Part shown: one piece after another, positions 5,662 to 13,259 of the stretch
How the letters are laid out: every line of letters starts with the position of its first letter
Position numbering within the stretch: the first letter of the stretch is position 1
From: an uncultured Elusimicrobia bacterium
GTDB taxonomy: Bacteria; Elusimicrobiota; Elusimicrobia; Elusimicrobiales; Elusimicrobiaceae
NCBI GenBank assembly: GCA_947164805.1
Contig: CAMUXX010000002.1
Location: forward strand, 1-21,929
Direction of reading: 5' to 3'
Length of the DNA: 21,929 nucleotides
Program-made: the position numbers and the translations under genes
Notes under the pieces: generated by a model
What the model was told of the DNA's origin: nothing
What the model saw: the letters and a program-made list of their open reading frames with translations, nothing else
The model's database searches: none

Positions 5662-6872
5662 TATAAAAATTTTGTTCTTCCGCGCGGAATAATTACAATA
5701 CCTGACGGATCAATAAAGTAATTTTGGCTGTCTTCTTCTTTATCTAGGCCGACTTTCATGCCGTTTGGTAAAACATTAAAACGGTCAATAATTGCTTTTT
5801 TGATATGGCAATTTTTACCGATAACGCAATTATCCATAATCACGCTGTCTTCCAAAACAGCACCTTCTTCCACTACGATATTGCTTGCCAAAACACAATT
5901 TTTAATTACTGTATTTTTGCTAATGCGGCAACCGTTGCTGACAGTACTGTTTATAATTTCCCCGCCTAAATAAGCGGTTGGCGGAAGGTTATGAACAGAG
6001 GTGTTTATCGGCCAAAGCGGATTGTTTAAATCGAATTTCGGTTTTTCACCTAAAAGATCCATATTGGTTTGCCAAAAAGATTGTATTGTGCCTACGTCGC
6101 GCCAATAACCCTTTTCCTCATAACTTTTAACACCCGGTAATTTTTGGGACGGGAAATCATAAGCAAAAGTTCTATATTGTTTTAAAATTACAGGAATAAT
6201 ATTTTTCCCGAAGTCTAATGACGGAATATCACAATATTTTTGTTGCAATATTTTAAGCAAAACATTTTTACTGAAAATATAATTGCCCATTGAAGCATAA
6301 GCTTTTGTCGGATGCCCGGGTATGCACTTTGGGTTTTGCGGTTTTTCTTCAAAAGCAATGATTCTGTTCTGATTATCAACTGTCATTACCCCAAAAGATT
6401 TTGCATCTTTTAAAGGTACTACATTTGCGGAAACTGTTACATCGGCATTGTTTTTTATATGGAAATCTATCATCTTGCTGATATCCATGCGGTAAATATG
6501 GTCAGCTCCGAAAATAGCAATTAAATCCGGCTCAAAATCATTAATCAAACTGATATTTTGCCTAACGGAATCAGCTGTACCTCTATACCAAATTTCACCA
6601 AGGCGCATTTGCGGAGGAACGATAGTTAAAAAGTGATCTTTACTGATACCTTGCGTAGGCCATGAACTGCGTACATACTCAATCAAAGATTGCGAGAGAT
6701 ATTGCACTAAAATATAGCAAGAAAATATGTTTGAGTTCACAAAGTTAGATAAAACAAAATCGATAATTCTGTATTTTCCGCCGAAGGGAACAGCAGGTTT
6801 TGAACGCTCTTTGGTTAACGGAAACAGGCGTTCTCCTTTGCCTCCTGCCATTATCATACCGAGTACTTTCAT
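5661..6872 (-). CDS. glgC: Glucose-1-phosphate adenylyltransferase
   Basis: The 403-residue enzyme makes ADP-glucose from glucose-1-phosphate and ATP, the committed step of bacterial glycogen synthesis. Near the N-terminus are the nucleotide-binding GGKGERLFPLT and KPAVPFGGKYRIIDF. GTADSVRQN, GADHIYRMD, FEEKP and ASMGNYIF follow in the expected order. The C-terminal 110 residues form a left-handed beta-helix (hexapeptide-like runs such as VVEEGAVLEDSVIMDNCVIGKNCHIKKAII) that carries the allosteric interface. Length is normal for GlgC. SD GGAG lies 5 nt before the ATG, and the gap from thyX is 8 nt. No other glycogen gene is in the window. Confidence 0.95.
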   Translation of the reverse strand: MKVLGMIMAGGKGERLFPLTKERSKPAVPFGGKYRIIDFVLSNFVNSNIFSCYILVQYLSQSLIEYVRSSWPTQGISKDHFLTIVPPQMRLGEIWYRGTADSVRQNISLINDFEPDLIAIFGADHIYRMDISKMIDFHIKNNADVTVSANVVPLKDAKSFGVMTVDNQNRIIAFEEKPQNPKCIPGHPTKAYASMGNYIFSKNVLLKILQQKYCDIPSLDFGKNIIPVILKQYRTFAYDFPSQKLPGVKSYEEKGYWRDVGTIQSFWQTNMDLLGEKPKFDLNNPLWPINTSVHNLPPTAYLGGEIINSTVSNGCRISKNTVIKNCVLASNIVVEEGAVLEDSVIMDNCVIGKNCHIKKAIIDRFNVLPNGMKVGLDKEEDSQNYFIDPSGIVIIPRGRTKFL

Positions 6873-6880
6873 AAAAACTC

Positions 6881-7570
6881 CTATTTTTCTTCTTTGGTCA
6901 AGTTTTCAAATGCTTGCCAAGTCCAGGGTAATTTTTCTTTAAAAATCTTTTTAATTGCTTCGGCATATACGCGGATTTCATATTGTGCGTGATTATCAGC
7001 ACGAAGTTTTATAAAATTTAATAATGCGCGCGCATTTACCGTCCAATAAAATTGAGTATATTGGCTGACGGGTAAAACGCAACGTGCCATTTCGCGCGCG
7101 ACACCTGCCGCCAAAAGTTTTTTATAACTTTCGTAAGAATTTTCAATGCTTTTATTATAAATTTCAAGAAGGGCTTTATTATCTATATCTTTACTTACAA
7201 TACTGCCTTGGCGGTTTGCAATATCTTGTACACGAAATTCAGTGGGGATATAAAATTCATCTTTAACTTCGGTATAACGTGCGCTGATTTCATTATAAGA
7301 ACAAATGCGGTGGCGCATCCATTGGCGTGCGACGAAAATCGGGCATTTAATGTGGAATTGAAAGTAACAATGTTCAAAAGGGGAATGATGCCCGTTTTCC
7401 ACTAAATATTTAATTAAGAGTTTATCCTTTTCTTCCCCTTTACTTACGCCGCCGAAGGAAACACGCGCAGAACTTACCGCCCTTAAATCAGAGCCCATAA
7501 AGTCAACAAGTTTGACGAAACCTTTATCTAAAACTTCAATATAATTTTCTTGGGGGGTAGTGTTTTGCAT
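6881..7570 (-). CDS. thyX: FAD-dependent thymidylate synthase
   Basis: The 229-residue protein is ThyX, which converts dUMP to dTMP using methylenetetrahydrofolate, FAD and NAD(P)H. The family signature RHRx7S is present as RHRICSYNEISARY. SPFEHCYFQF upstream and the C-terminal RALLNFIKLRADNHAQYEIR, which contributes substrate-binding Arg residues, are also present. It is the first gene of a minus-strand operon with glgC and ybeY. SD GGAGA lies 6 nt before the ATG. Upstream lies the AT-rich divergent region shared with RNA copy 2. No standard -35/-10 pair stands out. Confidence 0.96.
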   Translation of the reverse strand: MQNTTPQENYIEVLDKGFVKLVDFMGSDLRAVSSARVSFGGVSKGEEKDKLLIKYLVENGHHSPFEHCYFQFHIKCPIFVARQWMRHRICSYNEISARYTEVKDEFYIPTEFRVQDIANRQGSIVSKDIDNKALLEIYNKSIENSYESYKKLLAAGVAREMARCVLPVSQYTQFYWTVNARALLNFIKLRADNHAQYEIRVYAEAIKKIFKEKLPWTWQAFENLTKEEK

Positions 7571-7681
7571 AATGTCTCCTTAATATGTGTACTTTTAATG
7601 ATATTGTATATTATTTAGCAAACTTTTGCACGTATTGTGTATTTTTGCACATAATAGGCATAATTATTAAAAATTTGTTAT

Positions 7682-7687
7682 TATAAT
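7682..7687 (+). promoter_or_regulatory. Putative -10 box of RNA copy 2
   Basis: A TATAAT matches the consensus -10 box and lies 3-4 nt before the conserved GGGAG-containing 5' end of the RNA. The surrounding 18 nt align with the same position in copies 1 and 3. No convincing -35 is visible. Confidence 0.55.
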
Positions 7688-7689
7688 TT

Positions 7690-7938
7690 AAGGGAGATTT
7701 TTTAATGTAGGGCTAAAATCCCTAATAAAATTTATCTGTTTTTGGATCCGTATAAATACGGTGACCTTTTGAGAAATCAAAAGTGCAATAACTCACCAAG
7801 AACAGCCAGATAAGGCACATAGACACAGGACTGATCCTCTTGTTTTTATGTGTTAATGTTTACTCGTTTTTAACAAGTAAACTACGGCTGTTATATTTGG
7901 TCAGAGTTATTGCTGAATATAAACAGCCGTTTTTATTT
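7690..7938 (+). ncRNA. Structured RNA family, copy 2 (novel candidate)
   Basis: It has the same architecture as the copies at 1204-1468 and 21290-21540. P1 is TAGGG/CCCTA (7708-7724, 7-nt loop). P2 pairs TGTTTTTGG (7737-7745) with CCAAGAACA (7796-7804). Hairpin A is CCGTA/TACGG (7748-7761) and hairpin B is CTTTTGA-GAAA-TCAAAAG (7766-7783, GNRA loop). The pseudoknot pairs GCAATAACTC (7785-7794) with GAGTTATTGC (7904-7913). Hairpin C is CACATA/TATGTG (7816-7852) and hairpin D is GTTTACT/AGTAAAC. The terminator-like end is CGGCTG (7885-7890) with CAGCCG (7924-7929), then a U-tract. GGCTGTT also complements upstream AACAGCC (7801-7807), an alternative to both P2 and the terminator. No palindrome or pilin follows this copy. 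It lies between thyX (divergent) and nadK (same strand), so it could be a free RNA or a leader. Confidence 0.8.
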
Positions 7939-7955
7939 GGTTTTAAGGAGATTTT

Positions 7956-8018
7956 ATGTCTTTTATATTAACACTTTTTTGTTTTTTTCTAGATGCAAAA
8001 ACTTTTGGAATACACTAA
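7956..8018 (+). CDS. Possible 20-residue hydrophobic peptide
   Basis: A 20-codon frame starts with ATG 5 nt after a perfect AAGGAG. Its product begins MSFILTLFCFF, a short hydrophobic stretch, and ends in DAKTFGIH. It lies 17 nt after the end of structured RNA copy 2 and 75 nt before nadK. It could be a leader peptide, a small membrane peptide (type I toxin-like in size only) or the remnant of a signal sequence from a lost gene. Nothing comparable follows the other two RNA copies. The ribosome site is the main support. Confidence 0.35.
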   Translation: MSFILTLFCFFLDAKTFGIH

Positions 8019-8066
8019 ATTTACCAAAAAGGCTTTGAGAGTAAATATTTATGGTACCAAAACTTC

Positions 8067-8081
8067 CTATCAATTTGATAG
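8067..8081. promoter_or_regulatory. 15-bp palindrome before nadK, possible operator
   Basis: CTATCAA-T-TTGATAG is a perfect inverted repeat with 7-bp arms ending 11 nt before the nadK ATG. Size and position fit a dimeric repressor site or a short RNA hairpin. No regulator is encoded nearby. Confidence 0.35.
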
Positions 8082-8092
8082 AATAATATTAT

Positions 8093-8917
8093 ATGGAAAT
8101 AAAGACCGTTGCCCTCTTTTTCAATTCAAAGCGCGAAAGTTGCAGTAAAGCCGCTAAGGATTTAAAAACAACTTTGGAAAAAGAGCAGATAAAAACAAAA
8201 ATACTACCTTATGATAATTTTAAAATCAATCAAAATTTTGATTTGATTTTTTCACTCGGCGGCGACGGTTCTTTGCTTAAAATTGTCCGCAAGACCGCAC
8301 ACCGTAAAATAAAGATACTCGGGCTTAATTTTGGGCATCTTGGATTTTTAACTTACGATAAACAAATAAATATAAAAGAACTTTTAAAGGCTTTAAAAGC
8401 AGATAAATTTTGCCTTCAGGAAAGGGCTTTACTCGAAGTGCAAGTTATAAGAAATAAAAAAATTGCTTTCAAAGGTATCGCATTAAATGAATGTACAATA
8501 AAATCAAACAAAGCGCGTGCCATACACTTAAATACTTTTTATGAAAAGAGCGAACTTAAAGAATATTTTGCCGACGGTATAATGCTTTGCACACCAACAG
8601 GCTCAACTGCCTACAATTTGGCAGCCGGAGGGCCAATACTTGAACCCTCTTTGGAAGCCTTTACTTTAACTCCTATTTGCCCGCATACTTTGGCACAAAG
8701 ACCTTTGGTTTTGAAATTAAATTCCCCTTTATTTATTGACGGACAAAATGAAGTTCATTTATGTTTGGACGGGCAAGTGTTTTTTAAATTATCCAAAAAA
8801 GACAAAGTGCAAATTAAAAGAAGCCCGTTAAATGCTAAAATAATTTTTGCCAAAGATTATGATTTTTTTAAACTTTTAACCCAAAAACTTACTTGGGGCG
8901 GTTGTAAAAATGCTTAA
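8093..8917 (+). CDS. nadK: NAD kinase
   Basis: The 274-residue enzyme phosphorylates NAD to NADP in the cytoplasm. The diagnostic GGDG lies at 56-59. ILGLNFGHLGFLT (75-87), LNEC (131-134) and DGIMLCTPTGSTAYNLAAGGPI (161-182) follow in canonical order, then TPICPHTLAQRPLV. Length is typical for bacterial NadK. The start has no recognisable SD. The region before it is AT-rich with TAATAT and TATTAT stretches touching the ATG, so leaderless initiation is possible. Its last 8 nt overlap recN, a common bacterial pairing. Confidence 0.95.
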   Translation: MEIKTVALFFNSKRESCSKAAKDLKTTLEKEQIKTKILPYDNFKINQNFDLIFSLGGDGSLLKIVRKTAHRKIKILGLNFGHLGFLTYDKQINIKELLKALKADKFCLQERALLEVQVIRNKKIAFKGIALNECTIKSNKARAIHLNTFYEKSELKEYFADGIMLCTPTGSTAYNLAAGGPILEPSLEAFTLTPICPHTLAQRPLVLKLNSPLFIDGQNEVHLCLDGQVFFKLSKKDKVQIKRSPLNAKIIFAKDYDFFKLLTQKLTWGGCKNA

Positions 8918-10556
8918 AAATATTGCTATAAAAAATTTTGCTTTAATTGAGAATCTAACTTTGGAACTTTCCAAGGGGTTAAATATTTTTACAGGTGAAA
9001 CAGGCGCCGGTAAATCAATTGTAATTGAGGCTTTAAGTTTTGTTTTGGGTGCACGCGGCGATTCAGGTTTAATAAAGCAAGGTGCAAACAAAATGGAAGT
9101 TTCCGCAATTTTTGAAGGAGTTATTTGGCCGAAAAGTATCAAAGAAAAATACAATTTAACAAGTAATTTAAATTTGTATCGTTCTTTAGATTTGCACGGT
9201 AAAAATACCGTTAAAGTAAACGGGAAAAATTATAGTGTGCAGGTATTAAACGAAATCGGTAATTCTTTAATTGATTTTCACGGTCAGCACGAACACCAAA
9301 AACTTTTTAACCCTGCAGAACATTTAACTTTGCTTGATAATTATGCTAAAAACGAAAAACTTTTAAAAGAAACGGAAGAAGTTTATAAAGAATACCAAAT
9401 CTTAAAAGCCAAGGCCGATGCCGCTAAAATGAGTGAGGAAGAAAAAGCGCGACTTTTAGACCTTTATTCTTATCAACTTAAAGAAATACAAAATGCCAAT
9501 TTAAAACAGGGCGAAGAAGAAGAAATAAATGAAAAACTTCCCTCTTTAAAATATGCCGGGCATTTAAAAGAAAGTGCAAAAGATTTATGTGATTTGCTTG
9601 ATAGTGAGGGTGCCGCTTGCGAACGTTTAAATAAAGCTGCCCAAATTTTGGAAGATATGGCCCAAACAGATAGAAATCTTGAAGACCTTGCAAAAGAACT
9701 TGCACAAACCGCAAACAACGCGCAGGAAATATCTTCTGCTTTGGTTGATTATGCCGAGACTTTGGATATTGACCCGCAAGTTTTAGATAATCTTTTAAGC
9801 CGTCAGGAAGAAATTAAAAAAATAAAACAAAAATATGGTCCGACTTTAGAAGATGTGTTTGAGAAACAGAAGGAACTTGAAAACAAATTAAATGCCTTGC
9901 AAAATGCAGAGGAAAACATACAAACTTTAAATAAAGCACTTGAAAAGCAGGCCCAAAAACTTATATCTTGTAGTGAGGGCTTAAGGAGTCAACGCAAAAA
10001 AGCTGCTAAACTTTTAAGTGAACAAGTGGTTAAGGAAATTAAACCGCTCGGCTTTAGTGACGTTCGTTTTGAAGTGGCATTAGAGCCTTTAGATTTTCCC
10101 GGCCCGAAAGGTTTTGACAGAGCGGAATTTCTTTTTTCCGCAAATGCCGGGCAAAGTTTACGCCCTTTAAGAAATATTGCAAGCGGTGGGGAAATTTCCC
10201 GTTTAATGCTTGGGTTAAAGGTGCTTTTGGCCGGGGATGTTCAAACCATGATCTTTGATGAAGTGGATACAGGTATCAGCGGAAATACGGCGAAACTTGT
10301 AGGTAAAAGTTTGGCCAAACTTGCAAAAAACCGCCAAGTACTTTGTGTGACACATTTAGCACAAGTTGCTGCTTATGCAAATAAACATCTTAGGGTGGAA
10401 AAGTTTGCAAAACAAGGCAAAACCGCTATTAGCGTTTTGGCTTTAACAGATAAAGATAAAGCCCTTGAAATTGCCCGTATGATAGGCAGTACAGATGCAA
10501 ACAGCGCAGGTTTTAAGCATGCCTGCGAATTACTAAAAGAAGCAAACAATGCTTAA
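8910..10556 (+). CDS. recN: DNA repair protein RecN
   Basis: The 548-residue SMC-like ATPase takes part in double-strand break repair by recombination. Walker A GETGAGKS is at 29-36. DFHGQHEHQ follows near 122, then a coiled-coil arm pair (about 140-360, rich in E/K/L/A). The C-terminal half holds the ABC signature SGGEISRLMLGLKVLL and Walker B MIFDEVDTGISG, then the His-switch region VTHLAQVAAYA. Length is normal. It starts inside nadK (8-nt overlap) and is followed after 13 nt by a small membrane protein gene. Confidence 0.96.
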   Translation: MLKNIAIKNFALIENLTLELSKGLNIFTGETGAGKSIVIEALSFVLGARGDSGLIKQGANKMEVSAIFEGVIWPKSIKEKYNLTSNLNLYRSLDLHGKNTVKVNGKNYSVQVLNEIGNSLIDFHGQHEHQKLFNPAEHLTLLDNYAKNEKLLKETEEVYKEYQILKAKADAAKMSEEEKARLLDLYSYQLKEIQNANLKQGEEEEINEKLPSLKYAGHLKESAKDLCDLLDSEGAACERLNKAAQILEDMAQTDRNLEDLAKELAQTANNAQEISSALVDYAETLDIDPQVLDNLLSRQEEIKKIKQKYGPTLEDVFEKQKELENKLNALQNAEENIQTLNKALEKQAQKLISCSEGLRSQRKKAAKLLSEQVVKEIKPLGFSDVRFEVALEPLDFPGPKGFDRAEFLFSANAGQSLRPLRNIASGGEISRLMLGLKVLLAGDVQTMIFDEVDTGISGNTAKLVGKSLAKLAKNRQVLCVTHLAQVAAYANKHLRVEKFAKQGKTAISVLALTDKDKALEIARMIGSTDANSAGFKHACELLKEANNA

Positions 10557-10569
10557 ATAAGGAGAAATT

Positions 10570-10884
10570 ATGAAAGAAGAAAATCAAATAAACGAATCTA
10601 GCAACTGCGGTTGCAAAAAACCTTGCCTTTGCCATAAAATTTTGGGATTGAAAGGTTTATCAATGATATACAAAGTGTTAAGCATAATTGTAATTTTGAT
10701 AATGCTTTATATTTTGGGTTCAGGTTGGTATGAAATAATTAAGGAAAAATTACCTATGGGGCAAGCAGTTTTATGGTCCTTTCAGATTATTCTTACTTAT
10801 TTATTTTATGCCCTTCTTTTGTTTACAATTTCAAAGGTCTTAAAAGTTCTTAGAAAGATTAAATACGCAGTAAACAATAAATAG
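10570..10884 (+). CDS. Small two-span membrane protein, Cys-rich N-terminus
   Basis: The 104-residue protein is of unknown function. The first 22 residues carry five cysteines in the pattern CGCKKPCLCHK, with His adjacent (NCGCKKPCLCHK), which could bind a metal or be a short zinc knuckle. Two hydrophobic segments follow, at about 35-55 and 68-90, then a basic tail (KVLKVLRKIKYAVNNK). SD AAGGAG lies 6 nt before the ATG. It sits 13 nt after recN within the nadK-recN operon, but I see no specific link to repair. Confidence 0.7.
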   Translation: MKEENQINESSNCGCKKPCLCHKILGLKGLSMIYKVLSIIVILIMLYILGSGWYEIIKEKLPMGQAVLWSFQIILTYLFYALLLFTISKVLKVLRKIKYAVNNK

Positions 10885-10892
10885 TTATTTTA

Positions 10893-10917
10893 CCGCGCCT
10901 TGCTTTGCAGGGCGCGG
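10893..10917 (+). promoter_or_regulatory. GC-rich hairpin before OMP-like gene
   Basis: CCGCGCC (10893-10899) and GGCGCGG (10911-10917) form a strong 7-bp GC stem with an 11-nt loop. No U-tract follows. The next ATG begins 6 nt later with no separate SD, so the hairpin occupies the ribosome-binding position and may limit translation, or act as an RNA-processing or partial termination site. Confidence 0.5.
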
Positions 10918-10923
10918 ATCATT

Positions 10924-12189
10924 ATGAAAAAGATTTTTATATTTTTATTTTCTTTACTTTTTATAACACCCGCTTTTTGCGAAGCCATCAAATTAAAAAA
11001 CGGGTTAATTGTCAACGGTTCAATTATTGACCGTAGTGAATATATTTTAAAAGTTCAAACTTCTTATGGTGTAATTTCTTTAAACCAAAGGGAAGTTGAA
11101 AAAATTATGCCGGACCTTCACCGCGTGTTTTTGAAAGGCGGTGGGGAATATGTCGGAACAGTTGTTGATTTAGATGATTTCAATTTGACTTTAAATACCG
11201 ATAGCGGTCTTGTGAATATTGATGTAGCACAAATAACTTCAATGGAAATTTACGACTATGAAGAAGCCACAAAACAAAAGAAATATATAGAAAATAAAAT
11301 AGAACAAGAAGCCCAAGAAAAAGCCCAAGAAGAAGATAAAAAACAAAAAGCCACCGCTACAACTATGGGAACTTCAGGCTTGAGTTTTGATGAAGATTTG
11401 GAAAAAGTATTTCCTTCTAAACCGGAAGAAACAGAAGAAACCAAATATATCTATAAAACACATGAAGATACCCCCGAACAAATAAAAGCTTCTGAAGAGG
11501 AAAGGGCTGCTGCCGAAGCCTTAACACCGGTAGAACAAGAACAAAAGAAAAAAGAAGAAGCATTATCTTTTGATCAAAATAAAAAGAGAAAAGACGGAAA
11601 AAATTATTTTGCATTGAATCTCGGCGTACTTAATACAAAATTAAAGGTTGATGTATCAGATTTGGGCGGACCGCAAGATTTTGAAATATCCGGAACGGGT
11701 GTTTCTTTTGGTCTTGCATATATGCGGAAATTAACAAACCGGTTTTGGTGGGGTGCTGGTTTAGGTTTTGGTATGTTGCCTAAAAAAAGCACACGCTATG
11801 ATTATGGTGCTGCACCGGGGCAAAGGGACGTGCAAATCAGCGGGCAGGAATACGATTTAAATGCTTTGTTTAATTTTTATTTTAATCCACAAAATCCTGT
11901 AAGAGTTTATTTAACAGGCGGTGCAAGTGTAACATCTTTGGGAATTGATAAGAGTGTTAGTGATTATTATGAAAAATCTACGGATGTTTGGGAATGGAGT
12001 TCCCCTATAACTTCTGATACAACCCAAACAGTTTTCGGCGGTAATATCGGGCTTGGGCTTGAGTGGACGGTGCAAGATATAAATATCGGCCTTGAAACGC
12101 GTTTAAAATATACAACTTTGAAAAAGGAACTTTCAAATTCCCCCAAAACCAGTGTGCTTATAAATTTAAAAGCAAGTTGGTTTTTTTGA
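10924..12189 (+). CDS. Secreted protein: tandem beta repeats plus OMP-like barrel
   Basis: The 421-residue protein starts with a signal peptide (about 1-20, FITPAFC). Two similar 38-40 residue units follow, each of the form LK-G-G---ds----l-t--G-v-i----v--I (about 23-62 and 68-107), which look like small SH3/Sm-like beta domains. A Lys/Glu/Gln-rich linker (about 115-230) is next. The C-terminal ~190 residues alternate in strand-like fashion (YFALNLGVLN, GVSFGLAYMRKL, WWGAGLGFGM) and end in WFF, as expected for an outer-membrane barrel recognised by the Bam machinery. It may be a cell-wall or periplasm-spanning surface protein. I chose the ATG at 10924 because it gives a proper signal peptide. 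It overlaps the next gene by 1 nt. Confidence 0.75.
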   Translation: MKKIFIFLFSLLFITPAFCEAIKLKNGLIVNGSIIDRSEYILKVQTSYGVISLNQREVEKIMPDLHRVFLKGGGEYVGTVVDLDDFNLTLNTDSGLVNIDVAQITSMEIYDYEEATKQKKYIENKIEQEAQEKAQEEDKKQKATATTMGTSGLSFDEDLEKVFPSKPEETEETKYIYKTHEDTPEQIKASEEERAAAEALTPVEQEQKKKEEALSFDQNKKRKDGKNYFALNLGVLNTKLKVDVSDLGGPQDFEISGTGVSFGLAYMRKLTNRFWWGAGLGFGMLPKKSTRYDYGAAPGQRDVQISGQEYDLNALFNFYFNPQNPVRVYLTGGASVTSLGIDKSVSDYYEKSTDVWEWSSPITSDTTQTVFGGNIGLGLEWTVQDINIGLETRLKYTTLKKELSNSPKTSVLINLKASWFF

Positions 12190-13259
12190 TGAAAATAATA
12201 TTCTTTGTTAATGCTTTAAAAGGTTCTTTAAGTAATAAGGAAATTTGTAAATTAAAAAGTGAATTTCCGGTAATTTTTGTACCTTTAAGTGATGGGGGCG
12301 ACGGTTTTTTGGAAACCGTGAAATATGCTTTACCCAAGGCAAAAGAACATTTTGTATTAGCAAAAAACGCTTTGGGCAAGATTAAAAAAGCACCTTATTT
12401 AACTTATAAAAATTTCGCTTTTTTAGAGTGTGCTAAAATTGCCGGTCTTGCCGAAATTAAGCCGGAAAAGAGAGATGTTTCACATGCCACTTCTTACGGC
12501 ATAGGAACTGTTTTAAAAGAAATCGGTAAAATAAAAGTTAAAAAAATTTTTATCGGGCTTGGCGGAGTTGCTTTTAATGACGGAGGGGCGGGCTGTTTGC
12601 AAGCGCTCGGTTATAAATTATCAGACGGTAAAGGAAAAGAAATTTTGCCCGGTATTTTAGGTCTTTTGAAACTCAAAAGAATTATTGCACCAAGGAATCT
12701 AAAATTGCCGCAAATAATTTGTTTAAGTGATGTAGAAAATAAATTATTTGGCAGTTTGGGTTCTGCGCAAGTATACGGCCCGCAAAAAGGTGCAACTAAA
12801 GCGCAAGTTGCGTTAATTGAAAAGGCTTTAAAAAATTTCCAAAAAGTTATAGGTAAAAATTTAAATAAAAAGTTTTATGGCGCAAGCGGTGCTTTACCTG
12901 TTACTTTATGCGGTGTTTTAAAAGCGAAAATAACAAAAGGTACTAAAGAAATTTTTAAATTAATAAAAGCGGAAAATTTAGTTAAAAAGGCAGATTTAAT
13001 TTTAACTTCGGAAGGTCGCTTAGATGAACAAAGCCTATTTGGTAAAGCTCCTTTTGAAATTTTAAAACTTGCAAAAAAACATAGAAAACAAGTGCTTTTT
13101 ATTTGCGGTAAAAATAAATTGAAAAGTAGTGTGCTTAAAAAATATACAAATCTTACAGTGGCAGAACTTTGTACTTTGGCAAAAAATGATAAAGATAGTT
13201 TTGTAAATGCAAAAGTTTACTTAAAAAAAGTTCTGGGGGATTTGTATGAAAAAAGTTAA
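12189..13259 (+). CDS. Glycerate 2-kinase (GlxK/GarK family)
   Basis: The 356-residue enzyme phosphorylates glycerate, feeding it to glycolysis or serine metabolism. Family signatures are SDGGDG near 38, GLGGVAFNDGGAG near 123-135, SDVENKLFGSLGSAQVYGPQKGA near 180-202 and TSEGRLDEQSLFGKAP near 278-293. The usual GAAGG loop reads YGASGALP. GLGGVAFNDGGAG differs slightly from the common GLGGSATNDGGAG, with Val-Ala-Phe in place of Ser-Ala-Thr. The ATG shares one base with the upstream stop (TGATG), and I prefer it to an in-frame TTG 12 nt earlier. The 3' end overlaps the next gene by 14 nt. Confidence 0.9.
   Translation: MKIIFFVNALKGSLSNKEICKLKSEFPVIFVPLSDGGDGFLETVKYALPKAKEHFVLAKNALGKIKKAPYLTYKNFAFLECAKIAGLAEIKPEKRDVSHATSYGIGTVLKEIGKIKVKKIFIGLGGVAFNDGGAGCLQALGYKLSDGKGKEILPGILGLLKLKRIIAPRNLKLPQIICLSDVENKLFGSLGSAQVYGPQKGATKAQVALIEKALKNFQKVIGKNLNKKFYGASGALPVTLCGVLKAKITKGTKEIFKLIKAENLVKKADLILTSEGRLDEQSLFGKAPFEILKLAKKHRKQVLFICGKNKLKSSVLKKYTNLTVAELCTLAKNDKDSFVNAKVYLKKVLGDLYEKS

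Noticed and set aside
7690..7938. RNA family as OMEGA/HEARO RNA, retron ncRNA or group I intron
   Set aside because: No IscB/TnpB, reverse transcriptase or intron signatures lie near any of the three copies, and the helix order does not match those I know.
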